Source: Pseudomonas sp. PDM05
GTDB lineage: Bacteria > Pseudomonadota > Gammaproteobacteria > Pseudomonadales > Pseudomonadaceae
Direction: 5' to 3'
Assembly (NCBI RefSeq): GCF_014851685.1
Contig: NZ_JACVAC010000004.1
Coordinates: 372,001 to 436,000, forward strand
Length of the DNA: 64,000 bases
Part shown: positions 1 to 8,545 of the stretch, piece after piece
Layout of the letters: each line of letters starts with the position of its first letter
Position numbering within the stretch: the first letter of the stretch is position 1
Made by a program: the position numbers and the translations under genes
The notes under the pieces: model-generated
The model's input: only the letters and a program-made list of their open reading frames with translations
Database searches by the model: none
What the model was told of the DNA's origin: nothing

Positions 1-360
1 CTGGCCACGGGGCAGCGAATGCAACGCGCCGCGCACCACTTCGCCGACTTCACTGGCCCCCCACAACGACAGCACCAGCACCGCACACCAGAAGCTCGGA
101 ATGCTCAGGCCGAAGAAAATCGGCAGGCCGAAAAACAGCAGGTACAGCCACACCAGCACCGGGATCGCGCGAAACAGCTCCAGGTACACCCGCAACACCG
201 CGTTGAGCAGGCGGTTGTTCAAGCTGCGCAACACGCCATACACCACGCCGCCGACGGTGCTGAAGGCGATGCTCAAGAAGGAAATCGACAGGGTTTGCGC
301 AGCGCCCTTGCCCAGTTGCGGCAACGACACCCACAGCAACTCAAGACCCGAACTGGCCAT
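1..360 (-). CDS. amino-acid ABC transporter permease (partial)
   Basis: The first 119 codons of an inner-membrane permease of the HisM/GlnP family; the gene continues past the left edge. The reading starts MASSGLELLWVSLPQLGKG and shows hydrophobic membrane segments plus the conserved stretch around LELFRAIPVLVWLYLLFFGL, which matches the LELfRgtPlLvQl region of polar amino-acid permeases. Its start lies inside the end of the preceding permease (20-base overlap), so the two are translationally coupled and probably form a heterodimer. The substrate cannot be read from the sequence. The nearby MetQ-type protein and sigma-54 regulator suggest cystine, methionine or another sulfur amino acid, which is inference. 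Confidence 0.85.
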   Translation of the reverse strand, partial: MASSGLELLWVSLPQLGKGAAQTLSISFLSIAFSTVGGVVYGVLRSLNNRLLNAVLRVYLELFRAIPVLVWLYLLFFGLPIFFGLSIPSFWCAVLVLSLWGASEVGEVVRGALHSLPRGQ

Positions 361-1006
361 GCTGGAGCCTCCTTTCCAGGCGGCTGAGCAGCAGCGACAG
401 CGGCAAGAACAGCAACACGCAGATCAGCGTCAGCACGGCGAGCATCTCGTAGGTCTTGTAGTAGAGCGCGATGTAGCTTTTGGTGGTGTAGAGAATCTCC
501 GGCACCGCCACGGCAGACACCACGGTGGTCTCCTTGAGCAGGAAGATGAAATTGGCGAACAGCGCCGGCAGGCTGAGAATGCCGGCCTGGGGCAGGATCA
601 CGTGGCGCAGCAGTTGCCAGTCGGACAGGCCGATGGACTTGCCCGACTCGATCTGCGCCAGCGGCACCGCTTCCACCCCGGCGCGCAGTACTTCGGTGAG
701 GTAGGCGCCGCCGAGGAACGTCATGGTGATGATCGCCGCCCAGAACCCGGAGATATTCAAGCCCAGGGCCGGCAGCGCGAAGTAGACGAAAAACAGTTGG
801 ATCAGCAGCGGCGTGTTGCGCGCCAGCTCCACGTACAGCGCCACCAGGCGCGACAGGTAGGGCGTGCGAAACACCAGCAGCGCAGCGTTGATCAGCGCCA
901 CCAGCAGCGAGGTGGCAATGGCGATCAGGCCGACTTGCAGCGTCACCCCGACGGCGTTGAGAAACGCCGGCAGGGTGCTGAGGATAAACGCGAAATCGAA
1001 GGTCAT
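341..1006 (-). CDS. amino-acid ABC transporter permease
   Basis: A 221-aa inner-membrane permease of the polar amino-acid (HisM/GlnP) family. Visible features are the family motif VELARNTPLLIQLFFVYFAL around residues 58-77, the EAA-like cytoplasmic loop around GVEAVPLAQIESGKSIGLS, and LPQAGILSLPALFANF, where the ATPase docks. About five membrane spans can be counted. It overlaps the next permease by 20 bases, so the two should be made in equal amounts. The ATPase and binding protein are presumably beyond the left edge or elsewhere. Substrate is unknown; the sulfur-linked surroundings make cystine or methionine plausible. Confidence 0.9.
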   Translation of the reverse strand: MTFDFAFILSTLPAFLNAVGVTLQVGLIAIATSLLVALINAALLVFRTPYLSRLVALYVELARNTPLLIQLFFVYFALPALGLNISGFWAAIITMTFLGGAYLTEVLRAGVEAVPLAQIESGKSIGLSDWQLLRHVILPQAGILSLPALFANFIFLLKETTVVSAVAVPEILYTTKSYIALYYKTYEMLAVLTLICVLLFLPLSLLLSRLERRLQHGQFGS

Positions 1007-1292
1007 CGGAAGTCCAAAACGCCACAGGGGTAATGCGGCGTGCGCGGTTCGAGCCGGCGTGGGTAACGCCGGGTAGCGCAGACTTTAAAGGTATAAAAAA
1101 GAAATTTTAAATACCCAAATAGCATATTCATATCACGCAAAAAGCTAACCCTTGCAAACCTACACAAATCTCCTGTGGGAGCTGGCTTGCCTGCTCCCAC
1201 AGGTTTGATTGCATTCCAAATTTCAGGCAATAAAAAACGCCGACGCTGTAGGAGCCGTCGGCGTTGAAACCTTGAAGGGGTTTTGGGCTACA
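1007..1292. other. intergenic region with AT-rich upstream stretch and a REP half-site
   Basis: No gene is seen. Bases 1080-1140 are AT-rich compared with the surroundings and lie upstream of the permease operon, so they probably hold its promoter. Bases 1171-1204 carry a degenerate REP inverted repeat (tgtgggagctggc ... gctcccaca). The terminator of the MetQ gene occupies 1232-1265. Confidence 0.6.
1232..1265 (-). terminator. rho-independent terminator of metQ
   Basis: Read on the minus strand, AACGCCGACG and CGTCGGCGTT form a 10-bp GC-rich stem around a loop of about 11 bases, followed by a T run (TTTTTATT). It lies 28 bases past the metQ stop codon. Confidence 0.85.
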
Positions 1293-2075
1293 TCAGAACG
1301 CAGGCACTACCGCGCCGTTGTACTTCTTCTCGATGAAAGCTTTGACTTCCGGGCTGGTCAGGGCCTTGGAGAGCTTCTGGATCGCGTCGCTGTCCTTGTT
1401 GTCCGGGCGAGCCACCAGGAAGTTCACGTACGGCGACTTGGCGTCTTCGATGATCAGCGCGTCCTTGGCCGGGTTCAGACCCGCTTCCAGGGCGTAGTTG
1501 GTGTTGATCAGGTCCAGGTCAACCTGGTCCAGCACGCGTGGCAGCAGGGCCGATTCCAGCTCCTTGAATTTCAGGTGCTTGGGGTTGTCCTTGATGTCTT
1601 TTGGCGTAGACAAGGCATTGGTCGGGTCTTTCAGGGTGATCACGCCGGCTTTCTGCAGCAGCAACAGGGCGCGGCCGCTGTTGGAGCCTTCGTTCGGGAT
1701 GGCCACGGTAGCGCCATCTTTGAGCTCGGAAATGTTTTTGATCTTTTTCGAATAACCGCCGAAGGGTTCAACGTGCACACCAACCACGGTGACCAGGTTG
1801 GTGCCCTTGCCCTTGTTGAAGTTTTCCAGGTACGGCAGGGTCTGGAAGTAGTTGGCGTCCAGGCGCTTCTCGGCGACCTGTACGTTGGGTTGTACGTAGT
1901 CAGTGAAGACTTTGATTTCCAGGTCCACGCCTTCTTTGGCCAGGGTTGGCTTGACCAGTTCGAGGATCTCGGCGTGCGGGATCGGGGTGGCAGCAACCAC
2001 CAGCTTCTCGTTGGCCTGGGCGAAGCTTGCAGTCAGGGCAGCCGTCAGTGCGGTAAACAACAGAACCTTTTTCAT
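1293..2075 (-). CDS. metQ: MetQ/NlpA-family substrate-binding protein
   Basis: A 260-aa periplasmic binding protein of the MetQ/NlpA (Lipoprotein_9) family, which binds methionine or related sulfur amino acids for a MetNI-type importer. It begins with a signal peptide (MKKVLLFTALTAALTASFAQA) without a lipobox cysteine, so it is probably soluble rather than lipid-anchored. Family hallmarks seen are ATPIPHAEILE, LDANYFQTLPYLENFN, VGVHVEPFGGYS, VAIPNEGSNSGRALLLLQ and DLDLINTNYALEAG. No metN or metI is next to it, so it is an orphan or serves a distant MetNI. It is monocistronic, with its own terminator. The orphan position and sigma-54 neighbour suggest a sulfur-starvation gene (inference). Confidence 0.9.
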   Translation of the reverse strand: MKKVLLFTALTAALTASFAQANEKLVVAATPIPHAEILELVKPTLAKEGVDLEIKVFTDYVQPNVQVAEKRLDANYFQTLPYLENFNKGKGTNLVTVVGVHVEPFGGYSKKIKNISELKDGATVAIPNEGSNSGRALLLLQKAGVITLKDPTNALSTPKDIKDNPKHLKFKELESALLPRVLDQVDLDLINTNYALEAGLNPAKDALIIEDAKSPYVNFLVARPDNKDSDAIQKLSKALTSPEVKAFIEKKYNGAVVPAF

Positions 2076-2219
2076 GCAGTGTCCTTAATTCCGGGGCGTC
2101 GGTGACGGCCGCTTGTTATGTGGTGTGCCAGCGATGTGCTATCGCGGCGTGAAGCGGACAATACCTAGATTTTTTATTCCCGAACAATATCTTTTATTCA
2201 CGTTGATATTCCATTTTGT

Positions 2220-3140
2220 TCATGTAGCTGCTTTTTGAGATAGAAAGTTGCGCAAGCTTTCCCGTTCAGCGGCGCTGGCGTTATTGAAAATCCGCTGCAC
2301 CTGCTCAAGGGGCGAACCGGCCACGGGCAGATTCAAATGCTCGGGCAAGATCTCGTCGCCACTGCTTACCAGCAAGGCAAAGTGAATGACGTTTTCCAGC
2401 TCGCGGGTATTGCCCGGCCAACTGTGTTGTTCCAGCACCTGCTGGGCCGCATCGCTGATCAGCGGCACCGGCAGGTCCAGGCGCTGACTGTAGATGCCGA
2501 GAAAATATTCGGCCAGGGACAGGATGTCGCCAACCCGCTCGCGCAGTGCTGGCAACTCCAGCTGGCCTTCGCTCAGGTAATGGAACAGGCGCTCATTGAA
2601 CTTGCCCGCCGCCACGGCCTGGGCCAGGTCGATGCTGGTGGCGGCAACCAGGCGCACATCCACCGGGCTTGGCTGATGGGCGCCGACGCGGGTGACTTCG
2701 TGGTTTTCCAGGGCGGCGAGCAATTTGACCTGGATCGGCAGCGGCAAGTCGCCGATCTCGTCCAGGTACAAGGTGCCGCCGTTGGCCGAACCGAACCAGC
2801 CGGCCCGGCTGCTGGCCGCGCCGCTGTGGGCACCGGCGGCGTAGCCGAACAGCTCGGCGTCGGCGTAGGTCGGGCTGATCGCACCGCAGTTGACCGACAC
2901 AAACAAGCCGCCGCGATCGCTGCCACGGTGGATATGCCGCGCCAGCAACTCTTTACCGCTGCCGGTCTCGCCGCGAATCAACACCGGCAGGGCGCGGGGC
3001 GCGAGGCTTTCGAGGTCTTCGCGCAACTGGCGCGAGCGTGGGTCGACAAACACCAGCGCCTTGGCGCGGATGCTCAACGGGCTTTTATCGGCGTCGGGAA
3101 AGGTCAGCAATGGCTGGCCGTAGGTTTCATGCAGACTCAT
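2220..3140 (-). CDS. sigma-54 AAA+ activator, SfnR-like, without visible HTH
   Basis: A 306-aa bacterial enhancer-binding protein consisting almost only of the AAA+ domain. Walker A (GETGSGKE), Walker B (GGTLYLDEIGDL) and the arginine-finger region (FNERLFHYLSE) are present. The sigma-54-contacting loop reads GAHSGA where most activators have GAFTGA. There is no receiver or sensor domain in front. The protein stops soon after the AAA+ lid (WPGNTRELENVIHFALL), with no Fis-type helix-turn-helix. ATG at 3140 was preferred over a GTG 24 bases upstream because GGGAG sits at the right distance before it. It follows the hydrolase gene by 49 bases in the same direction. SfnR-type activators control sulfone/organosulfur use; assignment to that group is inference. 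Confidence 0.8.
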   Translation of the reverse strand: MSLHETYGQPLLTFPDADKSPLSIRAKALVFVDPRSRQLREDLESLAPRALPVLIRGETGSGKELLARHIHRGSDRGGLFVSVNCGAISPTYADAELFGYAAGAHSGAASSRAGWFGSANGGTLYLDEIGDLPLPIQVKLLAALENHEVTRVGAHQPSPVDVRLVAATSIDLAQAVAAGKFNERLFHYLSEGQLELPALRERVGDILSLAEYFLGIYSQRLDLPVPLISDAAQQVLEQHSWPGNTRELENVIHFALLVSSGDEILPEHLNLPVAGSPLEQVQRIFNNASAAERESLRNFLSQKAAT

Positions 3141-3189
3141 GGCAGGCTCCCGCCCCAGATCCACTCAGGGACGGGGCGTTGAAAAGTGT

Positions 3190-3771
3190 TCAGGCACTGC
3201 GCCGGGCGTGGTGCTCGAGGCGGCTTTGCAGGCGATAGAGGTAGGCGAAGCCCTGTTCCCAGCGCTGGTGGCCGGACTTCACGTTGATATGCCCGGCACC
3301 CGCGAGGATGCCGGCTTCGGCGCCCCAGTGACGCGCCAGCTCCAGGGCCCGCGGGGCGCTGACGGCGGCGTCGTTGTCGGAGCTGACCACTTGGCTCGGA
3401 AACGGCAGCAGGTCAGTGGGAATCGGTGCGAAATTACGCAAGGCAGGCGAGCAGGCAGGCCGTTCGACATCGGCCGGGGCCACCAGCAAGGCACCCCGCA
3501 CCTGGCGCAAGAACTGCACCGGGGCAGTCGCAGCCCAATGCGCCACGGTGATGCACCCCAGGCTATGGGCGATCAGGATCACCGGCGTGCTGTCGGCGGC
3601 GATGGCCTCGGCCAGCGCGGCCACCCAGTCTTCACGGCGCGGGGTCAGCCAGTCGGCCTGTTCCACGCGTGCACTGTTGGGCAGGCTGTTCTGCCAATGA
3701 CTTTGCCAATGATCTTCTGGCGATCCTTGCCAGCCCGGCACGATCAGATAACGAATCGACTCGCTGTGCAT
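3190..3771 (-). CDS. RBBP9/YdeN-family serine hydrolase
   Basis: A 193-aa single-domain alpha/beta hydrolase of the RBBP9/YdeN family (Ser_hydrolase). The N-terminus YLIVPGWQGSPEDHWQ is typical. The catalytic triad can be read as Ser70 in AHSLGC, an Asp in SSDND (132-134) and His161 in GAGH. It is probably cytoplasmic, since no signal peptide is seen. It is the first gene of a likely two-gene operon with the sigma-54 activator, which starts 49 bases downstream. The natural substrate is unknown for most of this family. Confidence 0.85.
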   Translation of the reverse strand: MHSESIRYLIVPGWQGSPEDHWQSHWQNSLPNSARVEQADWLTPRREDWVAALAEAIAADSTPVILIAHSLGCITVAHWAATAPVQFLRQVRGALLVAPADVERPACSPALRNFAPIPTDLLPFPSQVVSSDNDAAVSAPRALELARHWGAEAGILAGAGHINVKSGHQRWEQGFAYLYRLQSRLEHHARRSA

Positions 3772-3891
3772 GGGTGTGCCCTCCTGCAGCGTTTAACGTT
3801 GTAGGACAGTATAGGGACGAGGTTTATATTCGTTAAGGAATAAGAAGCTATTTATTAATAACCAAAAACTTAAACCCAATAAAGATCCAAA

Positions 3892-3981
3892 TGTGGGAGC
3901 GGGCTTGCTCGCGAATGCGGTGGGTCAGCGATGAAGATGCCGACTGGTACACCGCATTCGCGAGCAAGCCCGCTCCCACAG
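3892..3981. repeat. REP pair (inverted)
   Basis: Two REP elements face each other: tgtgggagcgggcttgctcg at the left and its complement cgagcaagcccgctcccaca at the right, separated by about 50 bases. This is the head-to-head REP arrangement common between genes in fluorescent Pseudomonas. Confidence 0.9.
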
Positions 3982-4029
3982 GGGCCCTCATTCCAGGCTG
4001 GCGTTTGTGTTGCTGGTTAAATTCCAGGC

Positions 4030-4064
4030 AAAAAAAAGGCCGCACCCTGCCAAGGAGACGGCCA
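4030..4064 (-). terminator. rho-independent terminator of tonB-exbB-exbD
   Basis: On the minus strand GGCCG ... CGGCC form a short GC stem about 24 bases after the exbD stop codon, followed by a run of seven T. Confidence 0.75.
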
Positions 4065-4087
4065 AAAACTTGTCGAGGCTTTTGCAA

Positions 4088-4489
4088 TCAACGGGCGGTA
4101 ATCACCGACAACTTGGTAATGCCCGCACGTTCGATCGACGCCATGGCTCGCGCCACTTCGCCGTAGTTCACACCATCGTCAGCCTGCAGTTGCACCCGCA
4201 CATCGGGGTCCTTGGCTTTCGCCGCCTGCAGGTTGAATTCCAGCAGGTCCGGCTGGATTTCGTCCTTGTTGATAAACACTTTGCCGGCGCCGTCGATGCT
4301 CACCACCAGCGGGTCCTTCTGCTCCACCGGGGCCACGGCCTCGGTCTTGGGCAGGTTGATCGGGATCGCGTTGGTCAACAGCGGCGCGGTGACGATAAAC
4401 ACCACCAGCAGCACCAGCATCACGTCCACCAGCGGCGTGACGTTGATCTCGCTCAGTACCTCATCACTGTCTTGCGTGGAGAAGGCCAT
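4088..4489 (-). CDS. exbD: ExbD, TonB-system proton-channel subunit
   Basis: A 133-aa inner-membrane protein of the ExbD/TolR family. A short cytoplasmic N-terminus is followed by one membrane helix containing the essential aspartate (D22 in LVDVMLVLLVVFIV) and a periplasmic domain (LPKTEAV ... VVSIDGAGKVFINKDEI). With ExbB it forms the proton-driven motor that energises TonB. It starts one base after the exbB stop codon, showing tight coupling, and is the last gene of the tonB-exbB-exbD operon; a terminator follows directly. Confidence 0.95.
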   Translation of the reverse strand: MAFSTQDSDEVLSEINVTPLVDVMLVLLVVFIVTAPLLTNAIPINLPKTEAVAPVEQKDPLVVSIDGAGKVFINKDEIQPDLLEFNLQAAKAKDPDVRVQLQADDGVNYGEVARAMASIERAGITKLSVITAR

Positions 4490-4490
4490 C

Positions 4491-5210
4491 TCAGGACGCC
4501 TCCTTCACTTTCTGCGGGTTGCCGGCCGCGGTTTTGTTCAGGGTCGGGTGCAGCAGCACGCGGAACGAATTTTTCTGCGCCAGGCTGTAGAAGTCGTGGG
4601 CAAAGTCGTCGAGGTCCGCAGCCGTCAGCTTGAGACGGCGCAGGAAGTAGTTGTAGACCAGCACCGCCGGTACGGCGACGGCGATACCTACACCCGTGGC
4701 CACCAGTGCGGCACCAATCGGGCCGGCCACGGTTTCGAGGCTGGCGGAACCGGCGGCACTGATGCCCTTGAGCGCTTCCATGATGCCCCACACGGTGCCG
4801 AACAGGCCGATGAACGGCGAGGTGCTGCCGATACTGGCGACCACGGCCAGGCCGGTCTCCAGGGAACGGCGTTCACGCACGATCTGTTGGCGCAGGGCGC
4901 GTTCGAGGCGGTCCTGGTGGTTGATGGCCTGGCTCAGGTCGGCAGCGTGTGGCGTCTCGCCCACCTGGATCGCGGCGTAACCGGCCTGGGCCACACGGGC
5001 TGCGGCGCCGGGTTGGGTTTCTGCCAGCTCGGCGGCCGAGTCGAGGCTCGACGCCGCCCAGAACTGTTTATGGAACTTGCGATCCTGCGCCTTGAGGCGA
5101 CCGAACTGCACGCCCTTGAGCAGGGCCAGGCCCCAGGTGGCGACCGAAAAAACCACCAGCAGCCAGATCACCGCGCTTTCGATGGATTCAAGTGGAGATG
5201 CTAATGCCAT
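4491..5210 (-). CDS. exbB: ExbB, TonB-system proton-channel subunit
   Basis: A 239-aa MotA/TolQ/ExbB-family protein with three membrane helices: IESAVIWLLVVFSVATWGLALL near the N-terminus, then a long cytoplasmic loop, then two helices around STSPFIGLFGTVWGIMEAL and GAALVATGVGIAVAVPAVLVYN. The GTVWGI and ATGVGIAVAIPA motifs are diagnostic. ATG at 5210 was chosen because GAGGGAAG precedes it; a GTG 39 bases upstream extends the frame but lacks a ribosome site. The gene lies between tonB and exbD in one operon. It assembles the channel that converts proton flow into TonB movement for siderophore and vitamin B12 uptake. Confidence 0.95.
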   Translation of the reverse strand: MALASPLESIESAVIWLLVVFSVATWGLALLKGVQFGRLKAQDRKFHKQFWAASSLDSAAELAETQPGAAARVAQAGYAAIQVGETPHAADLSQAINHQDRLERALRQQIVRERRSLETGLAVVASIGSTSPFIGLFGTVWGIMEALKGISAAGSASLETVAGPIGAALVATGVGIAVAVPAVLVYNYFLRRLKLTAADLDDFAHDFYSLAQKNSFRVLLHPTLNKTAAGNPQKVKEAS

Positions 5211-5264
5211 GATGTCTTCCCTCTGTGCAGGTCGCGGCGTGTGCAACACACCGCAGCCGAATAG

Positions 5265-6077
5265 TTAGTGAATCTTGAAATCGATCGGGACGCTGACCCA
5301 GCCGTTCTGGGCGACGTCGCCCTGCTTGGCCGGTACGAAGCTCCAACGCTTCACCGCAGCCAGCGCGGCGTCGTCGAGTTGCTGGCGACCGCTGCTCTTC
5401 TGGATCTGGATCTCACCCGGCTTGCCACTGGCCAGCACCTGCACCCGCAGCAACACCGTGCCTTCCCAGCCACGGCGCTGGGCCAGTGACGGGTATTCGG
5501 GCGCCGGGTTCTTCAAATACGCGGCGTTGGCCGAAGCGGGCGTTACCGGCGCCGGTGCCGGTGGCGCGGGCGGTGCGGGCGGTGCCGGGGTCGGGGGTGC
5601 GGGCGGCGGCTCGACCGGTTTGGGGGCGGGCTCAGGCTTGGGCACCGGCTTCGGCACGGGCTTGGGTTTTGGAATCGGCTTTTTCGGCGCCGGCTTGGCG
5701 GCCAACTCATCCACCACGGGCGGCGGTGGCTCAACCACGGGCGGCGGCGGTGGTGGCGGCACAGGCGGTGGCGGTTCGACCACCGGCGGCGCCGGCTGGG
5801 AAAATTCGATGGTCATCGGCGGAATTTCCGGCGGCACGATCGGCAGCACCGGTGTCGGCTTCTGCGCCACCCAGTAGATCACCGCAGCGTGCAGGGCCAG
5901 CACCAGCAAACCCAGCAGAATGCCTTCGCGACGGCTGGAGAAACGCTTGGGGGTTTGCTGCGTGCGCAGTTGCCCCAGCGGCGCGCGATGCGGCCGGCCA
6001 AGGTCGACCAACTCACCACCCGGTGCCTGGCGCCATTGCGCCTCGTGTGCACTGGCGGCGGTCTGGACATTGCCCAT
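5265..6077 (-). CDS. tonB: TonB energy-transducing protein
   Basis: A 270-aa TonB. A cytoplasmic N-terminal segment of about 50 residues precedes one membrane helix (LLGLLVLALHAAVIYWVAQ). A long Pro-rich periplasmic stretch follows: first PPPP/VVEPPPP repeats, then alternating Lys-Pro (PKPKPVPKPVPKPEP), then Pro-Ala repeats. The C-terminal TonB fold carries YPSLAQRRGWEG and AAVKRWSFVPAKQ. The start at 6077 has GGGAG eight bases upstream; a TTG 24 bases earlier is less likely. TonB spans the periplasm and opens outer-membrane receptors using the ExbBD proton motor. The N-terminal cytoplasmic extension is longer than in E. coli TonB, as in other Pseudomonas. No clear Fur box was seen upstream. 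Confidence 0.95.
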   Translation of the reverse strand: MGNVQTAASAHEAQWRQAPGGELVDLGRPHRAPLGQLRTQQTPKRFSSRREGILLGLLVLALHAAVIYWVAQKPTPVLPIVPPEIPPMTIEFSQPAPPVVEPPPPVPPPPPPPVVEPPPPVVDELAAKPAPKKPIPKPKPVPKPVPKPEPAPKPVEPPPAPPTPAPPAPPAPPAPAPVTPASANAAYLKNPAPEYPSLAQRRGWEGTVLLRVQVLASGKPGEIQIQKSSGRQQLDDAALAAVKRWSFVPAKQGDVAQNGWVSVPIDFKIH

Positions 6078-6317
6078 GGATTCACTCCCTACGGTTTTCA
6101 AACAAAAAACCGACGGGCCTGCGTTGGAAGGCCGTCGAGGACTGAATCATCGGGGCCAGACGCTTATCTCTTAAAGTAATCTTTAAAGTTATACATAGAC
6201 CGAAACTGCATAACCGAGCCGGACTGAAACGCCAAACCCACGTCGTTCGTGGCCTGGCGCCGAGGCGTGTTTTTTCAATGCTTTACAGGCATACAAAATA
6301 TTCAGCAAAGGCATGGC

Positions 6318-7169
6318 TCAACACGGGCTGTTTGCACATAAATCGAACAACTCGCTCTGTAGACACTGCCCCGCCGCCCCCAGGCCGCTGCGCGCATACA
6401 ACGCCAGGCGCACGCCCTGCACCACCGGCAGGCCGCTGTCCTCACCCAGGATCTGGTGCCCGGCCTGCACCACCCGTACCGGCAGCAAGCTGATACCCAA
6501 GCCCGCCGCCACCGCCGCACACACACCTGCCAGGCTGGCGCTGGAATAGCCGATGCGCCAGCGCCAGCCGCCGACTTCCAGGTGTTGCAGCATCTCGTTG
6601 CGGTACAGCCCGCCCACCGGGAACGCCACCAGCGGCAGCGGCTCGCGGTCCAGGCACGGCATGCTGCGGCTGTCGACCCAGCACAATGGCTCCGGCCACG
6701 AGGCCAGGCAGTCATCGCTGTCGCCCATCTGCTTGACCAGCAGCACGTCGAACTCACCACTGCGGTATTGGCGCTGCAACTCGGGGCCCAGGCCACTGGT
6801 GACTTCCAGGCGCACCCGTGGATACGCCCCGACAAACGCCGAGAGCAGCGGCAGCAGGCGCTCGGAGGCGAAATCTTCCGGCACGCCCAGGCGCAGCACG
6901 CCGTCGCTTTGCTGGTTGATCAGCACGTCGGCGGCCTCTTCATGCAGCGCCAGGATGCGCCGCGCGTAGGCCAGCAAGCGCTCACCCTCGGTGGTGGCGA
7001 CCACGCGGCGCTGATCGCGGTCGAGCAACTGGCAACCGGCGACGTCCTCCAGGCGGCGGATCTGCTGGCTTACGGTGGATTGGGTCAGGTGCAGGCGCTC
7101 GGCGGCGCGGGTGAAGTTGCCGCAGTCCACTACGGCAACAAAGCTGCGTAACAACACGGGATCGAACAT
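6318..7169 (-). CDS. LysR-family transcriptional regulator
   Basis: A 283-aa LysR-type regulator. The winged HTH is at the N-terminus (LLRSFVAVVDCGNFTRAAERLHLTQSTVSQQIRRLE), followed by a LysR substrate-binding domain (GVLRLGVPEDFASERLLPLL; GLGISLLPVRVVQAG). The N-terminus MFDPVLLRSF resembles the LrhA/HexA-like branch. ATG at 7169 is preceded by GGTGAG; another ATG 12 bases upstream is possible. It is divergent from the MFS transporter gene (about 110 bases between starts), so it probably controls that gene and itself. Confidence 0.85.
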   Translation of the reverse strand: MFDPVLLRSFVAVVDCGNFTRAAERLHLTQSTVSQQIRRLEDVAGCQLLDRDQRRVVATTEGERLLAYARRILALHEEAADVLINQQSDGVLRLGVPEDFASERLLPLLSAFVGAYPRVRLEVTSGLGPELQRQYRSGEFDVLLVKQMGDSDDCLASWPEPLCWVDSRSMPCLDREPLPLVAFPVGGLYRNEMLQHLEVGGWRWRIGYSSASLAGVCAAVAAGLGISLLPVRVVQAGHQILGEDSGLPVVQGVRLALYARSGLGAAGQCLQSELFDLCANSPC

Positions 7170-7277
7170 GGCGCTCACCATTCAACTTGCCACTGATTGG
7201 CATGGTTATATTTAATTTCAGAATACCTGCGGCGCTGCCCATACTCACGCCTCATTTACCTGCCGCAAGGGCGCCGC

Positions 7278-8447
7278 ATGACCCTCAATAAATCCTTCGC
7301 CGGCTGGGGCCTGCTGATCGTGTTGGGCCTCAACCTGCGGCCGATCCTCAGTTCCATCAGCCCGTTGCTCGGCGAAATCCGCCTGGCCACCGGCCTGAGT
7401 TTCCAGAGCAGCGCCCTGCTCACCAGCCTGCCGGTGATTTGCATGGGCCTGGTCGCACTGGTCGGCGTGCGCGTCGAGGCGCAACTGGGCGAGCGGCGCG
7501 GCATCGCGTTGGGCCTGATGATGATTCTGCTGGCGTGCCTGGCGCGCTGGCTGATGGGCCAGGGCGCGGCGCTGCTGGTGACGGCGCTGTTGGGGGGTGC
7601 GGGCGTGGCGCTGATCCAGGCGTTGGTGCCGGCGATGATCAAGCGCGAATTCCAGCACCGCGTGCCGGTGGCGATGGGCGTGTATTCGGCCTCGTTGATG
7701 GCCGGCGGCGGTTTGGCGGCGCTGCTCAGCCCGCTGGTGGCCACGCAGTTCGGCGCTTGGCAGGCGGGGCTCGGCGTGTGGCTGCTGCCCGCGCTGGCGG
7801 CGTTGTTGCTGTGGGCCTGTTTGCCCCTGGGTGCGGCGAAAAGCGCCAGGCAGATACCAGCATTCAAGGGCCTGCGCAACCGCCGCGCCTGGCTGCTGGC
7901 GTTGTATTTCGGCTTGGTCAATTGCGGCTACATGAGCCTGGTGGCGTGGCTGCCGGCGTTCTATCAGCAACTGGGTTGGGGCGTACTGCCCAGCGGTTCG
8001 TTGCTGGCGTTCATGACCATCTTCCAGGTGCTCGCCGCGCTGTTGATGCCGGTGCTGGCGCAACGCGGCATCGACCGGCGGCCGTTGCTCGGCATCAGCC
8101 TGCTGGCGCAGACCATCGGGTACCTGGGGCTGATCATGGCCCCGCTGCAATTTCCCCATGTGTGGGTGGCGCTGTGCGGCTTCGGCCTGGGCGCGTGTTT
8201 TGCCCTGAGCCTGCTGCTGACCCTCGACCATCACCGCGACCCGCGCCAAGCCGGGCAACTGGCGGCCTTCGTGCAGGGCGTGGGCTTCCTGATCAACGCG
8301 GTGTCGCCGTGGATGACCGGCTGGCTGCGCGAACTGAGCGGCAATTTTGTCAGCGCCTGGGTGGTGCTGACCGTCACCGCCGTGGCAATGCTGGTGGTGA
8401 CACGAGTGTTCAGCCCGGCCACCTACCGCACGGCAGCCGCTCTATAG
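7278..8447 (+). CDS. MFS transporter, CynX/NimT family
   Basis: A 389-aa, 12-helix major facilitator of the cyanate/nitroimidazole (CynX/NimT) family. It begins LLIVLGLNLRPILSSISPLLGEIR, which is the signature first helix of that group (LRPxxxSxxPLLxxI). The ATG at 7278 follows AAGG with good spacing; an in-frame earlier start would add 27 non-hydrophobic residues. It is divergent from the LysR gene, the usual arrangement for a regulated exporter or importer. The substrate is not evident; family names reflect only the first members studied. Confidence 0.85.
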   Translation: MTLNKSFAGWGLLIVLGLNLRPILSSISPLLGEIRLATGLSFQSSALLTSLPVICMGLVALVGVRVEAQLGERRGIALGLMMILLACLARWLMGQGAALLVTALLGGAGVALIQALVPAMIKREFQHRVPVAMGVYSASLMAGGGLAALLSPLVATQFGAWQAGLGVWLLPALAALLLWACLPLGAAKSARQIPAFKGLRNRRAWLLALYFGLVNCGYMSLVAWLPAFYQQLGWGVLPSGSLLAFMTIFQVLAALLMPVLAQRGIDRRPLLGISLLAQTIGYLGLIMAPLQFPHVWVALCGFGLGACFALSLLLTLDHHRDPRQAGQLAAFVQGVGFLINAVSPWMTGWLRELSGNFVSAWVVLTVTAVAMLVVTRVFSPATYRTAAAL

Positions 8448-8545
8448 ATATGCATTTAAGATCTAGATAAAACAAACATGCTTCATTGACGAAATAAGCA
8501 AGCCCCTTAAAATCCCGGTTCCCCCTCTTGGACGCCGGGCGCCCC

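Noticed and set aside
6102..6200. Fur box upstream of tonB
   Set aside because: The AT-rich stretch does not fit the 19-bp Fur consensus by eye.
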